From Candidatus Dadabacteria bacterium (GTDB lineage Bacteria; Desulfobacterota_D; UBA1144; Nemesobacterales; Nemesobacteraceae): a stretch of 55,132 bases of DNA. Where the stretch lies: positions 1-55,132 of the forward strand of contig RKRQ01000015.1 in the NCBI GenBank assembly GCA_007571325.1, given 5' to 3'. The translations under genes were made by a program, and so were the position numbers. The notes under the pieces are model-generated. The model was not told the origin of the DNA, did no database searches, and saw nothing but the letters and a program-made list of their open reading frames with translations. Shown here one piece after another: positions 1 to 9,092 of this stretch. Each line of letters begins with the position of its first letter. The stretch's first letter is position 1.

Positions 1-2
1 TG

Positions 3-206
3 GATGACAACGGAAGGCTCATGGTAACATCCACTGCAAACCAGGACAATCCGGTCTTCGAGGGACTGAAACCGATTCTGGGTCTTGATGTATGGGAACA
101 TGCGTATTATCTGAACTACCAGAACAGAAGGCCCGACTACATAAAGGCGTGGTGGAACGTAGTTAACTGGGAACAGGTTTCAGAAAACTTCGCCGGGGCA
201 AGATGA
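3..206 (+). CDS. sodB: Fe/Mn superoxide dismutase, C-terminal part (5' end outside window)
   Basis: Open frame to the window edge; C-terminal motif [33 protein letters not shown] typical of Fe/Mn-SOD. Confidence 0.93.
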   Translation, partial: DDNGRLMVTSTANQDNPVFEGLKPILGLDVWEHAYYLNYQNRRPDYIKAWWNVVNWEQVSENFAGAR

Positions 207-373
207 TCCCCCGTCAAATTATACTCGGAAAAAAAGCTTACAATTTGGCACGAAAAATCTTATAATTGCCTTTAGAAAAAGAAGGTGCCTGTTTCCGTTG
301 CCCATGGGGTTTTAAAAGCCTTTTTGGTACCCGCATATTCTGTTTTCAATCAGGACATTGGTGAGAAAATAAA

Positions 374-1519
374 ATGGACATAAAATACAAAGATTTTCAA
401 GATGACAGCGAACACGATACTGATTTCGACTCCTACGATGTTGACGATGATATCGAGGAAGATGAAATTGAAAAGGATTTCGACCAACAAAACGAACAGA
501 ACATAAAACACAGAGGGAAGGTCAAGGAGAAAGACAAATGGATTCCCGATGAACAGCTTCGCCTTCTCTATGTCTACTTCAAGGACATGGCTGTTGAGCC
601 CCTTTTCGCCGCAAAGCAGGAAGTCGAAATATCCGCAAGGATCAAAATGTGCGAACTCAGAATGGCCAAAGTGCCTAAGAGTATTGAACTTTTTGAGAAA
701 ATCCGCGTGAGAAAAAACTCGCCTAGAGCGCGGGCCGTAGAACAAAAGATAGCTACCCTGCGCGCTATGGAGAAAATTTATACTGACTGGACGCTCAAGC
801 TCAAACAGAAATTCGTAAAAGCCAACCTGAGACTTGTAATAACAATCTCTAGAAGATACATGAGCAGGGGGTTGCCCCTTCCGGACCTCATTCAGGAAGG
901 AAACCTCGGTCTCATGCGCGCGGTTGAAAGATTTGATTATACCAAGGGTTACAAGTTCTCCACCTATGCTTCTTGGTGGATACATCAGGCAATATTAAGA
1001 GCGCTTCAGGGACAGACAAGAACCATAAAAGTTCCTGTTTACCTGCTGGAACAAGCAAACAGAGTTTACAAGACAAGTGCGAAACTGAGCAAGGAAATGG
1101 GAAGAAAACCCACACCGAAGGAAATAGCCGAAGCCTCGGGAATTTCGGCTGAGGTTATAAACAGAATTCTTAACTCTACAAACGATGCCATAAGTCTCGA
1201 CACGCCCGTTCTGGATGGGGAAAAAACCACGCTTCTTGATTCAGTTGCCGACAAGGAAGCAAAAATCCCGGATACGATAATAGCGAAAATGTCTCTAGCG
1301 GAAAAACTCCGGGAAGCTCTTACCCTCCTGAACTCAAGGGAAGAAGAAATTATCAGACTTCGCTTCGGTATAGGACGCCAGAGCACCTACACGCTTGATG
1401 AGATCGGCAAGAAATTCAATCTGACTAGAGAAAGGATAAGGCAGATAGAGAAAGCCGCCCTTGGAAAACTCGCGAGTTCGGGCGCGAGGAAAGATTTAGA
1501 AAGCTTCCTTAAGCAGTAG
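374..1519 (+). CDS. RNA polymerase sigma-70 family factor (RpoD/RpoS/RpoH-like)
   Basis: Region 2 (NLRLVITISRRYMSRGLPLPDLIQEGNLGLMRAVERFDYTKGYKFSTYASWWIHQAI) and region 4 (LTRERIRQIEKAALGKL); acidic N-terminal extension. Confidence 0.95.
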   Translation: MDIKYKDFQDDSEHDTDFDSYDVDDDIEEDEIEKDFDQQNEQNIKHRGKVKEKDKWIPDEQLRLLYVYFKDMAVEPLFAAKQEVEISARIKMCELRMAKVPKSIELFEKIRVRKNSPRARAVEQKIATLRAMEKIYTDWTLKLKQKFVKANLRLVITISRRYMSRGLPLPDLIQEGNLGLMRAVERFDYTKGYKFSTYASWWIHQAILRALQGQTRTIKVPVYLLEQANRVYKTSAKLSKEMGRKPTPKEIAEASGISAEVINRILNSTNDAISLDTPVLDGEKTTLLDSVADKEAKIPDTIIAKMSLAEKLREALTLLNSREEEIIRLRFGIGRQSTYTLDEIGKKFNLTRERIRQIEKAALGKLASSGARKDLESFLKQ

Positions 1520-1532
1520 ATTCACGGTTTGC

Positions 1533-2945
1533 TCACCCAAAACCGTAATAATCAATCCCTAGGTGGCTTATAAGTTCTTCGCCTTTGATATAGCGCAGCG
1601 TGTTCTGAAGCTTGTCAAACTGAACGAAAAGATCGTGTTCCGGATATAGCTTTTTATCAACCATGGGGCTTTTAAAGTAGAAAGAAAGCCACTCTTGGAC
1701 TCCGTAGATACCGGCACGGTGAGCGAGGTCGAGGAAAAGCACCAGATCTAAAACCACCGGGGCAGCCAATATGCTATCGCGGCAGAGGAAATTAACCTTT
1801 ATCTGCATGGGATAATCAAGCCACCCAAAAACATCTATATTGTCCCACGCCTCTTTCTCGTCTCCACGCGGCGGATAGTAGTTTATCCTCACCTTGTGGT
1901 AGTAATCCGAGTAAAGTTCGGGATTTATCTGAGGCTGGAATATGTACTCAAGCGCTCCCAGCTTGCTTTCTTCCTTAGTTTTGAAAGAACCTGGGTCGTC
2001 AAGCACCTCTCCGTCCCGGTTGCCCAGTATATTGGTTGAAAACCATCCGTTGAGCCCAAGCATTCTGCTTTTAAGCCCAGGAGCCAAAATGGTCTTCATC
2101 AGAGTTTGACCGGTTTTGAAATCCTTGCCGGCTATAGGAATCTCTTTTTTAACTGCAAGCTCCTGAAGAGCGGGGATATCCACAGATAGATTTGGCGCGC
2201 CGTTTGCGTAAGCAGCGCCACATTTTATGGCCGCGTAGGTATAGATCATACTCGGGGAAATATCCTCGTGATTTTCCCTCAGTCCCTTCTCAAAACTCTC
2301 CACCGTTTCATGAATTTCCGACGGTTCAAGATATACCTCGGTACTTCCGCACCAGAGCATTACCAACCTTTCGATGTCGTTTTGTTTCCGGAATCGCTCT
2401 ATGTCCCTTATAAGCGCCTCGGCAAGATGCATCTTGGTCTTACCTTTCTTTACATGCGGACCTTTTAGATTGCGGACATATTTATTGTCGAAAACGGCGC
2501 GCATCGGAGACTCTTTTTCAAGATTCCGTTTTATTTTCCTAAGAAGTTCAGGGTTCAGTACGCCCGCGCGAAGTGCAGAAGCATAGCAATCCTCATCGTA
2601 TATGTCCCACCCTCCGAACACCATGTCCTGTATTTCCGCCAGCGGAACAAAATCCTTTATTAAGGGGAAATTTTTCTCAGTTCTCTTGCCAATTCTGATT
2701 TTCCCCATTTGCGTAAGGGAACCGATAGGCCTCCCCACGCCCTTCATAACTGCCTTTACGCCCGCTATAAAAGTTGTGCTTACCGCTCCGCTCATACCGG
2801 GAATAAGAACACCCAGTTTCCCTTTTGCGGGACTTATTTCGAATTTTCTCTGAAATTTCTGGTTTGGATCGACCAAGTATGAATTACCTCTTGGAGAACT
2901 GCTGTCCTCTTCTCGCTTTGCGTTTCCCATATTTTTTGGTTTCAA
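1533..2945 (-). CDS. Inositol-3-phosphate synthase family protein (start uncertain, overlaps rpsI end)
   Basis: N-terminal GKLGVLIPGMSGAVSTTFIAGV nucleotide-binding segment, GGWDIYDEDCYASALRAGVL, GKDFKTGQTLMKTILAP motif. Confidence 0.9.
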   Translation of the reverse strand: MKPKNMGNAKREEDSSSPRGNSYLVDPNQKFQRKFEISPAKGKLGVLIPGMSGAVSTTFIAGVKAVMKGVGRPIGSLTQMGKIRIGKRTEKNFPLIKDFVPLAEIQDMVFGGWDIYDEDCYASALRAGVLNPELLRKIKRNLEKESPMRAVFDNKYVRNLKGPHVKKGKTKMHLAEALIRDIERFRKQNDIERLVMLWCGSTEVYLEPSEIHETVESFEKGLRENHEDISPSMIYTYAAIKCGAAYANGAPNLSVDIPALQELAVKKEIPIAGKDFKTGQTLMKTILAPGLKSRMLGLNGWFSTNILGNRDGEVLDDPGSFKTKEESKLGALEYIFQPQINPELYSDYYHKVRINYYPPRGDEKEAWDNIDVFGWLDYPMQIKVNFLCRDSILAAPVVLDLVLFLDLAHRAGIYGVQEWLSFYFKSPMVDKKLYPEHDLFVQFDKLQNTLRYIKGEELISHLGIDYYGFG

Positions 2946-3279
2946 CCATTCTGGGGTCGCGTTTCAGCAGTCCAGAAACCTTGAGTTTCTTGCGAAGTGA
3001 TTCGTTAGCTTTTAGAAGAGCTCTTGCAACTCCATGGCTCATGGCTCCCGCCTGACCGGTAAGGCCTCCCCCTTTCACCCTGACCATCACGTCGTACTCC
3101 ATTAAAGTATCAGTAACACTCAAAGGCTCGCGGGACTTTATCTGCCATACTTCTCTTGGAAAGTACTCTTCCACAGGTTTTTCGTTAACGGTAATGGAGC
3201 CTGTGCCTCTTTTAAGCCAGACTCTGGCTATTGACGTTTTTCTTCTCCCCGTACCGTTGTAAATAAGAGTTTCAGGCAT
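2884..3279 (-). CDS. rpsI: 30S ribosomal protein S9
   Basis: GTGRRKTSIARVWL...GGGLTGQAGAMSHGVARAL...RDPRMVETKKYGKRKARRGQQFSKR. Confidence 0.98.
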   Translation of the reverse strand: MPETLIYNGTGRRKTSIARVWLKRGTGSITVNEKPVEEYFPREVWQIKSREPLSVTDTLMEYDVMVRVKGGGLTGQAGAMSHGVARALLKANESLRKKLKVSGLLKRDPRMVETKKYGKRKARRGQQFSKR

Positions 3280-3285
3280 GATGAA

Positions 3286-3714
3286 TCAAACCTCCAGAAC
3301 TTCAGGATTTTGAGCCGCGTGCGGATGCTTCTCTCCGACATAGATTTTCACCCGCTGTATAAGTTTCTTCTGCAATCTGTTTTTAGGAAGCATTCCCCAG
3401 ACGGCCTTGTGTATCATCTCACCCGGTTTCTCCTCAGCGAGCCTTTCCGCCGTCACGGATTTAAGTCCTCCCGGATAATGGGAATGTCTGTAATAGGTTT
3501 TCTGTTCCATCTTCCTGCCTGTAAGACTAGCTTTGTCGGCATTGACTATCACAACGAAATCTCCGATATCCGAATGGGGGGCAAACTGCGGTTTGCCCTT
3601 GCCCCTGAGAATTGAGGCAACCTTGCTCGCAAGTCTTCCGACGGGCTTTCCCTGTGCGTCAATCAGGTACCACTTCTTTTCAAAATCGCTGTTTCTAGGC
3701 ATGTATGACTTCAT
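3286..3714 (-). CDS. rplM: 50S ribosomal protein L13 (start trimmed from the ORF-track start at 3945)
   Basis: WYLIDAQGKPVGRLASKVASILRGKGKPQFAPHSDIGDFVVIVNADK; ATG at 3714 gives a normal N-terminus (MKSYMPRNSD). Confidence 0.96.
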   Translation of the reverse strand: MKSYMPRNSDFEKKWYLIDAQGKPVGRLASKVASILRGKGKPQFAPHSDIGDFVVIVNADKASLTGRKMEQKTYYRHSHYPGGLKSVTAERLAEEKPGEMIHKAVWGMLPKNRLQKKLIQRVKIYVGEKHPHAAQNPEVLEV

Positions 3715-3800
3715 AATACTCTCTCTCGGATAAATTAAGGGTTTCAATTCTACTGAATGCAACTTTAAAGTCAAAGAACTTTGCTCGGACAAGAAAAAAG

Positions 3801-4598
3801 TCAGAAATCGTAAATGGCGATAACGAATATCTTTGAGAGAATAAAGTCGAAAAGTATTATAAGAAAAAGCGAGATCACTACCGTTTTTGTAGTGGCATTC
3901 CCAACTCCACGCGTTCCTCCTTTGGCTTTCATCCCTACGTAGCAACCGGTAATCGCAACTATGATTCCGAAAAACAGGGTTTTGGAAATACCGGTAACCA
4001 GGTCGTCAATGGCAACCCAGCTCTTTATGCTTTCGATGAAAAGAGTGGGTTTCACGTTAAGTTCCATCTGTGAGATGATCATAGCTCCTCCTATGCCGGC
4101 GAGATTCGATATGACGGCAAGCAATGGAAAGGATATTATGCACGCCATAAGCCTAGGAGAAACAAGTTTCTTAATCGGGTCGGCTCCGAGGGTTTTTATC
4201 GCATCTATCTGCTCGGTCACTTTCATCGAACTTATCTCGGCTGTAATTCCGGAACCAACCCTGCCTCCCACAAGAAGAGAGGTTATTATCGGTCCGAGTT
4301 CCCTCACAAACGAAAGCGTGACCACGGGACCCACAAGCCCTTTCGCCCCGAACCAAGCAAACGCCCATGCCATCTGAACTACCATCACCATTCCAATTGC
4401 CATGGCGGAGACTACAACTATGGAGATGGAGCGAAAACCTATTTCATGTATCTGGGTCGTCAGAAGATCGTAATCGTAAGGAGGGGTGACGGTGGCAACA
4501 ACTGAATTCCAGAAAAAAAAGCAGACCTCTCCTACACCAAAAATAAAATTAAGGCTATTGTCAGCCACTTCGGATAAAAACCTTCTCATTTGGCCCAC
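3801..4598 (-). CDS. MlaE/YrbE-family ABC transporter permease
   Basis: FVRELGPIITSLLVGGRVGSGITAEISSMKVTEQIDAIKTLGADPIKKLVSPRLMA typical of MlaE. Confidence 0.94.
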   Translation of the reverse strand: MGQMRRFLSEVADNSLNFIFGVGEVCFFFWNSVVATVTPPYDYDLLTTQIHEIGFRSISIVVVSAMAIGMVMVVQMAWAFAWFGAKGLVGPVVTLSFVRELGPIITSLLVGGRVGSGITAEISSMKVTEQIDAIKTLGADPIKKLVSPRLMACIISFPLLAVISNLAGIGGAMIISQMELNVKPTLFIESIKSWVAIDDLVTGISKTLFFGIIVAITGCYVGMKAKGGTRGVGNATTKTVVISLFLIILFDFILSKIFVIAIYDF

Positions 4599-5137
4599 AA
4601 CTCCTGAAAACCTGAAAGAAAATCGAAAAAATCCCCGAGGTTCACTTCAAAGTCGGCCGGGGACGCAGAATAGCTGAAGTCATAATCACACTTGCTGGAC
4701 TTGTAAACAACCGTTGCAAGAAAGAATATCTTATTGTCAAGCGACGCTTCATATTCTGTGTAAAGCCCTCTGATGCCTTCAATTTCAATATCCTTTCGCA
4801 GTTTCATACGTTTCTTGCTCAAACCGGTCGCAAGAGAATTTGACAGCGTCTCAAGACTGTAATCCCGATTCGCGCAAACCGAACTTACCGTCATGATCAG
4901 ATCGTTCACCGAGTTGTAAAAAGCCATATCCCCACCTTCTACAGGCACTTCCTTCCAGCTTTGCGAAAGTGGTGCGACACGGTAGCTGTTTCGCTCCGTA
5001 GTGTAGACCCAGTCCTCAATCTTTCCCGGGTTTCTGTCGCCTTCCGAGGCGTATTTGAGCAAAAACTTCGTGGCGGAACAGGAACTCACAAAGAAAACAA
5101 GAGAAAGCGCAACGAATAAAAAGGCCTTTTTCCGCAT
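4586..5137 (-). CDS. Putative lipoprotein, function unknown
   Basis: Signal peptide with lipobox-like FVSSC; overlaps the MlaE gene start by 13 bp, same strand. Confidence 0.75.
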   Translation of the reverse strand: MRKKAFLFVALSLVFFVSSCSATKFLLKYASEGDRNPGKIEDWVYTTERNSYRVAPLSQSWKEVPVEGGDMAFYNSVNDLIMTVSSVCANRDYSLETLSNSLATGLSKKRMKLRKDIEIEGIRGLYTEYEASLDNKIFFLATVVYKSSKCDYDFSYSASPADFEVNLGDFFDFLSGFQELWAK

Positions 5138-5247
5138 ATTATATGATAACTGTCTAGCAATCTTGGGACGCGTAAAGCCTTAAAATACTTGAATACATAC
5201 TAAAAACCAAGCATCATAGGACTTAAAAAAAGAACCGAGGTGCAATA

Positions 5248-5517
5248 TTGAGTTCGGTAACTATATATACAAGTATGCACTGCACTTACTGCAGAAGAGC
5301 AAAAAGGCTTCTCGAAACGAAAAAGGTGGATTATGAAGAAATCAGGCTTGATGAAGATACAGAAAAAAGAAAGGAGCTCGTTGAGAAACTAAACTGGAGG
5401 ACCGTACCCATTATCTTCGTAAACGAGCAATTCATAGGGGGTTATGACGAGCTTGCGGCTCTTGAACGTTCAGGGGAACTTGACCACATGCTCGGTCCTT
5501 CAAAAGTTAATTCCTGA
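5248..5517 (+). CDS. Glutaredoxin (Grx3/GrxC-like)
   Basis: CTYC active site, WRTVPIIFVNEQFIGGYDEL cis-Pro and GG motifs. Confidence 0.93.
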   Translation: MSSVTIYTSMHCTYCRRAKRLLETKKVDYEEIRLDEDTEKRKELVEKLNWRTVPIIFVNEQFIGGYDELAALERSGELDHMLGPSKVNS

Positions 5518-5574
5518 TTACGGACTACTTCGATCAGCGGTATTTGACACCACATCAACCTAAGTATACATTTA

Positions 5575-5780
5575 GATTCAGATACAGGCCAAGGGAATCA
5601 GGTGAGAAACCTGAACTGTTCCCGCAGCCGTGATAAGGGTTTTTTCCGTGCTCCCGCGAAGCGCACCCGTGCTTCGGGTCACTGGCTTTGATTACTGTAG
5701 CCGGGAAGGCCGCATCAGGAAAAGTCGCTCTGTTTCAATACGGACGGCCCTTTAAGTCGGAAGACCTTCCTGCGTCAATC
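5575..5780 (+). promoter_or_regulatory. Cobalamin (B12) riboswitch
   Basis: Conserved aptamer strings AAGGGAATCAGGTGAGAAACCTGAACTGTTCCCGCAGCCGTGA, GTCACTGGC, CCGGGAAGGCCGC and B12 box AAGTCGGAAGACCTTCCTGCG in order, upstream of a BtuB-like gene. Confidence 0.95.
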
Positions 5781-5838
5781 TAAATAGCTTTGCCTCGGGA
5801 GTTAGGCTTATGGCCCTTATAAACACATCTTTAATTTT

Positions 5839-5866
5839 CCGCGCGGTCGCGCGGTCCTTGTTTTTT
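5839..5866 (+). terminator. Intrinsic terminator, probable expression platform of the B12 riboswitch
   Basis: CCGCGC-GGTC-GCGCGG perfect stem-loop followed by TCCTTGTTTTTT, between aptamer and btuB start. Confidence 0.8.
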
Positions 5867-5936
5867 CGCCGTACAAGCTTATTTGAGCAATTGCCTCCCA
5901 GGGAAAGCTATGCGCCAGCACCCGGAGGAATTAAGA

Positions 5937-7862
5937 ATGAACTGCCTTAAGATAGTTTTTGCCTTTATTTTAACCTTGACTCTGTTCCCGAACATAGGTT
6001 TTTCCGAACAGAGAGAAGTAGAAAAAATTATAGTTACCGGGACAAAAACCTGGATGGACGCCGAGCGTCTTGGATCTTCCGTCACTGTTATCACCAGAGA
6101 AGAAATTGAAAAAAGCGGGGAAAAGGATATAGCGTCCATACTTTCCAAGGTCCCCGGATTCAACTTAGTCAGATCGGGAAGTCGTGGAGGTATCGCTTCC
6201 ATTTTCGTAAGGGGAGGTCAGTCTGATTACAACCTTGTGATGATAAACGGCGTACAGGTAAATCAGTCTGGAGGTGGATTCAATATCTCTTCTGTTACTA
6301 CTGATAATGTGGAAAGAATAGAGATAATAAAAGGCGCGCATTCTTCCCTGTATGGTTCCGACGCAGCTTCTTCCGTTATCAATATAATAACAAAGAGCGG
6401 AAGCGGAAAAATCAGAAAAAGCAATTCTTTTGCCCTGGGATTCCGCGCTGAGGACGCGATAATCCTAGAGCATTCCTCAAGCATATCAGGCAGTTTGGAA
6501 AATCTGAGTTATTTCCTTGTCTACGATACAATCACTGACGAAGGCATTCTGGAAACTAACAACGAATACAAAAACAATGCCTTCACAGCAAATTTAAATC
6601 TGGAAGCAACCGACAATCTAAACTTCTCTTTGTTCTCCATTTACAAAAATTCAAAGTTTGAATTTCCGACCGGAGGCGCAGGAGACAGGTTTGATACATT
6701 CTCAGACCCGGACCAAGGAACTAAGGAGAAATCACTTGTTACGGGGGCCAGCATCGTTTTTTCTCCAACTCAGTGGTGGGAGAACTCATTTAAGTTCGGT
6801 TACACAAGACTCGATGCGGAGAACTATGATGGACCTGAACCACTTGAATTGGATAATCCATTCCCCTTTGACTCTCTGGACAAAAGAATATCGCTTGAAT
6901 ATGGGTCTAGCTTTTTTATCGACTCTGATCAGATATCAAGCGTAACCTCCGCGGGATTTGAATATGAAAAAGAAAGTTTCAAAACAGACTCTTTAAATGA
7001 GTCAAGAAAAAACTACGCTTTATACTTTCAGAACAACTTCGGGCTGCTTGATATGTTCTTCGTAACGGCAGGAATAAGATATGACGACAATGAAGCATTC
7101 GGAAATGAGTGGAGTCCGAGCATCTTCGCCAAGTGGAAGATAAAAGAATCGGGAACCAAAATAAGGGGAGGTGTCAGCAGAGGAATAAAAGAGGCGACTT
7201 TTTTTGAAAATTTCAGCGCATCTTTTACGATTCCCAATCCGAACCTAAAACCCGAAGAAACCCTGACTGCAGAAATAGGCGTCAACCAGCCGTTGTTTGA
7301 CGATGCAATTGAATTTGATCTAAGCCTTTTTCAGAATAAATTCAAAAACATTATCGCATACAGCTACATACCGTTTGACAATGGAACCAACTACGAAAAT
7401 ATAAGTCGGGCGAAATCCAAGGGAATTGAAGCCACAATCCGCGTTTACCCAATTGACTCCCTGACTCTAAGCACATCCTACACATATCTTAAAACCGAAG
7501 TAACCGATGATGGCGGCTTGGGGTCCGCATCTTTTTCCAAAGGGGAAAATCTCTTGCGGATACCCGAACATTCGTTCTCGTTTAACGCAACATATTCAAG
7601 AAACGCTTTCAGTCTTAACCTTTCGGGTAGCTATATAGGCACCAGGGATGACGTGAACTGGAGTGAGTTTGTAAGAATCAAAAACGATTCTTACTTCCTC
7701 GTCGACGCCGCGGCTTCCTATGAAATCGGAGTAAAAAGACTTGTTGAGAAAATCAGGCTGTTTTCAAGAATCAACAATATGTTTAACAAAGACTATGAAG
7801 ACGTTTTCGGTTTTTCATCCCCGGGGTTCAGCATTGTTTCAGGAATTTCAGTGGTTCGTTAG
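5937..7862 (+). CDS. btuB: TonB-dependent receptor, BtuB-like (vitamin B12 receptor)
   Basis: TonB-box-like start, plug domain (LSKVPGFNLVRSGSRGGIASIFVRGGQSDYNLVMINGVQVN), beta-barrel; downstream of B12 riboswitch; ATG at 5937 preceded by GGAGG and followed by a signal peptide. Confidence 0.92.
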   Translation: MNCLKIVFAFILTLTLFPNIGFSEQREVEKIIVTGTKTWMDAERLGSSVTVITREEIEKSGEKDIASILSKVPGFNLVRSGSRGGIASIFVRGGQSDYNLVMINGVQVNQSGGGFNISSVTTDNVERIEIIKGAHSSLYGSDAASSVINIITKSGSGKIRKSNSFALGFRAEDAIILEHSSSISGSLENLSYFLVYDTITDEGILETNNEYKNNAFTANLNLEATDNLNFSLFSIYKNSKFEFPTGGAGDRFDTFSDPDQGTKEKSLVTGASIVFSPTQWWENSFKFGYTRLDAENYDGPEPLELDNPFPFDSLDKRISLEYGSSFFIDSDQISSVTSAGFEYEKESFKTDSLNESRKNYALYFQNNFGLLDMFFVTAGIRYDDNEAFGNEWSPSIFAKWKIKESGTKIRGGVSRGIKEATFFENFSASFTIPNPNLKPEETLTAEIGVNQPLFDDAIEFDLSLFQNKFKNIIAYSYIPFDNGTNYENISRAKSKGIEATIRVYPIDSLTLSTSYTYLKTEVTDDGGLGSASFSKGENLLRIPEHSFSFNATYSRNAFSLNLSGSYIGTRDDVNWSEFVRIKNDSYFLVDAAASYEIGVKRLVEKIRLFSRINNMFNKDYEDVFGFSSPGFSIVSGISVVR

Positions 7863-7958
7863 AAAAGCAGGTTCAAAAAGCTGTCTCGACAGATAGGAAT
7901 CAGTCCGGGTAATTCTTCGGTTATAGCTGTATGAACTTGTCTCTAGACAATTGCCTGT

Positions 7959-8984
7959 CTAAGGTCTGAATTCGGGAATCACCTCCTCTCCAAAAAGCTC
8001 AATTGAACGAGCTATAACTTCGGCGGGGGCCTGAGGAAATACCATTCTGCACATTATTTTGCCTATTCCCGTCTTCTCTGAATATTTTTTCACCTCTTTG
8101 ATGCAGTGTTCAGGGGTGCCGATCATGAAACGGTCTTCTGCCATATATTCAAAGAAAGGGTCGTCGGGATCAGTTATGTTCTTTCCCCGTATAACTATTT
8201 TTACCCCGAGACTAAGGTAGAACCTGTACATATTTATTATGTACTCGATTCCTCCGGCAACGGCTTGTTCCGTGCTTTCATCCACATAAGTCTCCCGAAG
8301 CAGTATGTGTTCCACCTCAGACGGGTTGCGACCAGCTTTTTGAGCCTCGTTGTCATACCACTCGAGGGTATCAATAATCATGGGAACAGTTCTCCCGGGA
8401 CCAATTAGAAGTGGGTATCCGAGCCGTGCGGCCCTTCTCACCGCAGGTTCCTCAAAAGCTCCTATATATATAGGTATAGGCCTCTGCACGGGTTTGGGAG
8501 TGACGTTGATATTTGAAAAACCGAATCTCTTGCCATCATAGGAAAAAGGTCCGTCTTCCCAGCATTTTTCTATTATCTCTATGCCTTCTTCAATCCTTGA
8601 AGGCCTTTGTTTCATAGTAACGCCAAATCCTTCGAACTCCTCTTTTCTGTATCCTATGGCGACTCCGAGATTGAATCTCCCATTAGAAATCAAGTCTACC
8701 GTAGCGGCGTCTTCGGCGATTCTGACGGGGTTATGAAGAGTAAGTATCAAAGCTCCCGTACCAATCCTCACTCTTTCGGTCACAGACGCCATTGCCGCCG
8801 CCATTGTAAGTGGCGAAGAGCAGTATCCATCTTCAAGAAAATGGTGCTCAGATAGCCACACGGAATCAAAGTTTACAGCTTCAGCAAGTTTAACGTGCTC
8901 GAGGGAGTTTCTGTAAAGGTCCACGTGCCCATAATCTAGGTCCTTGTGAGTCTGCATGCTGAAAAGTCCTACTCCAAATTTCAT
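7959..8984 (-). CDS. LLM-class (luciferase-like) flavin/F420-dependent oxidoreductase
   Basis: VNFDSVWLSEHHFLEDGYCSSPLTMAAAMASVTERVRIGTGALILTLHNPVRIAEDAATVDLISNGRFNLGVAIGY. Confidence 0.92.
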   Translation of the reverse strand: MKFGVGLFSMQTHKDLDYGHVDLYRNSLEHVKLAEAVNFDSVWLSEHHFLEDGYCSSPLTMAAAMASVTERVRIGTGALILTLHNPVRIAEDAATVDLISNGRFNLGVAIGYRKEEFEGFGVTMKQRPSRIEEGIEIIEKCWEDGPFSYDGKRFGFSNINVTPKPVQRPIPIYIGAFEEPAVRRAARLGYPLLIGPGRTVPMIIDTLEWYDNEAQKAGRNPSEVEHILLRETYVDESTEQAVAGGIEYIINMYRFYLSLGVKIVIRGKNITDPDDPFFEYMAEDRFMIGTPEHCIKEVKKYSEKTGIGKIMCRMVFPQAPAEVIARSIELFGEEVIPEFRP

Positions 8985-9092
8985 TTCATACCTCCGGGAT
9001 ATGGCTAAATTATTTGCGTTTGAACAACAAATTCACCATAATTTTACTGTGATCACTATCTACTTACAAAATTATCCAAGAGGTGCCGTAAA

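Noticed and set aside
261-266. TATAAT upstream of the sigma factor
   Set aside because: No convincing -35 at 16-18 bp; a single hexamer in AT-rich DNA is not enough.
350-985. 211-aa minus-strand ORF opposite the sigma factor
   Set aside because: Antisense to a clear sigma-70 gene; composition looks like a shadow ORF. Many similar antisense ORFs in the track were rejected for the same reason.
4047-4062. parS-like string GGGTTTCACGTTAAGT
   Set aside because: Too many mismatches to TGTTTCACGTGAAACA and not palindromic; lies inside the MlaE coding sequence.
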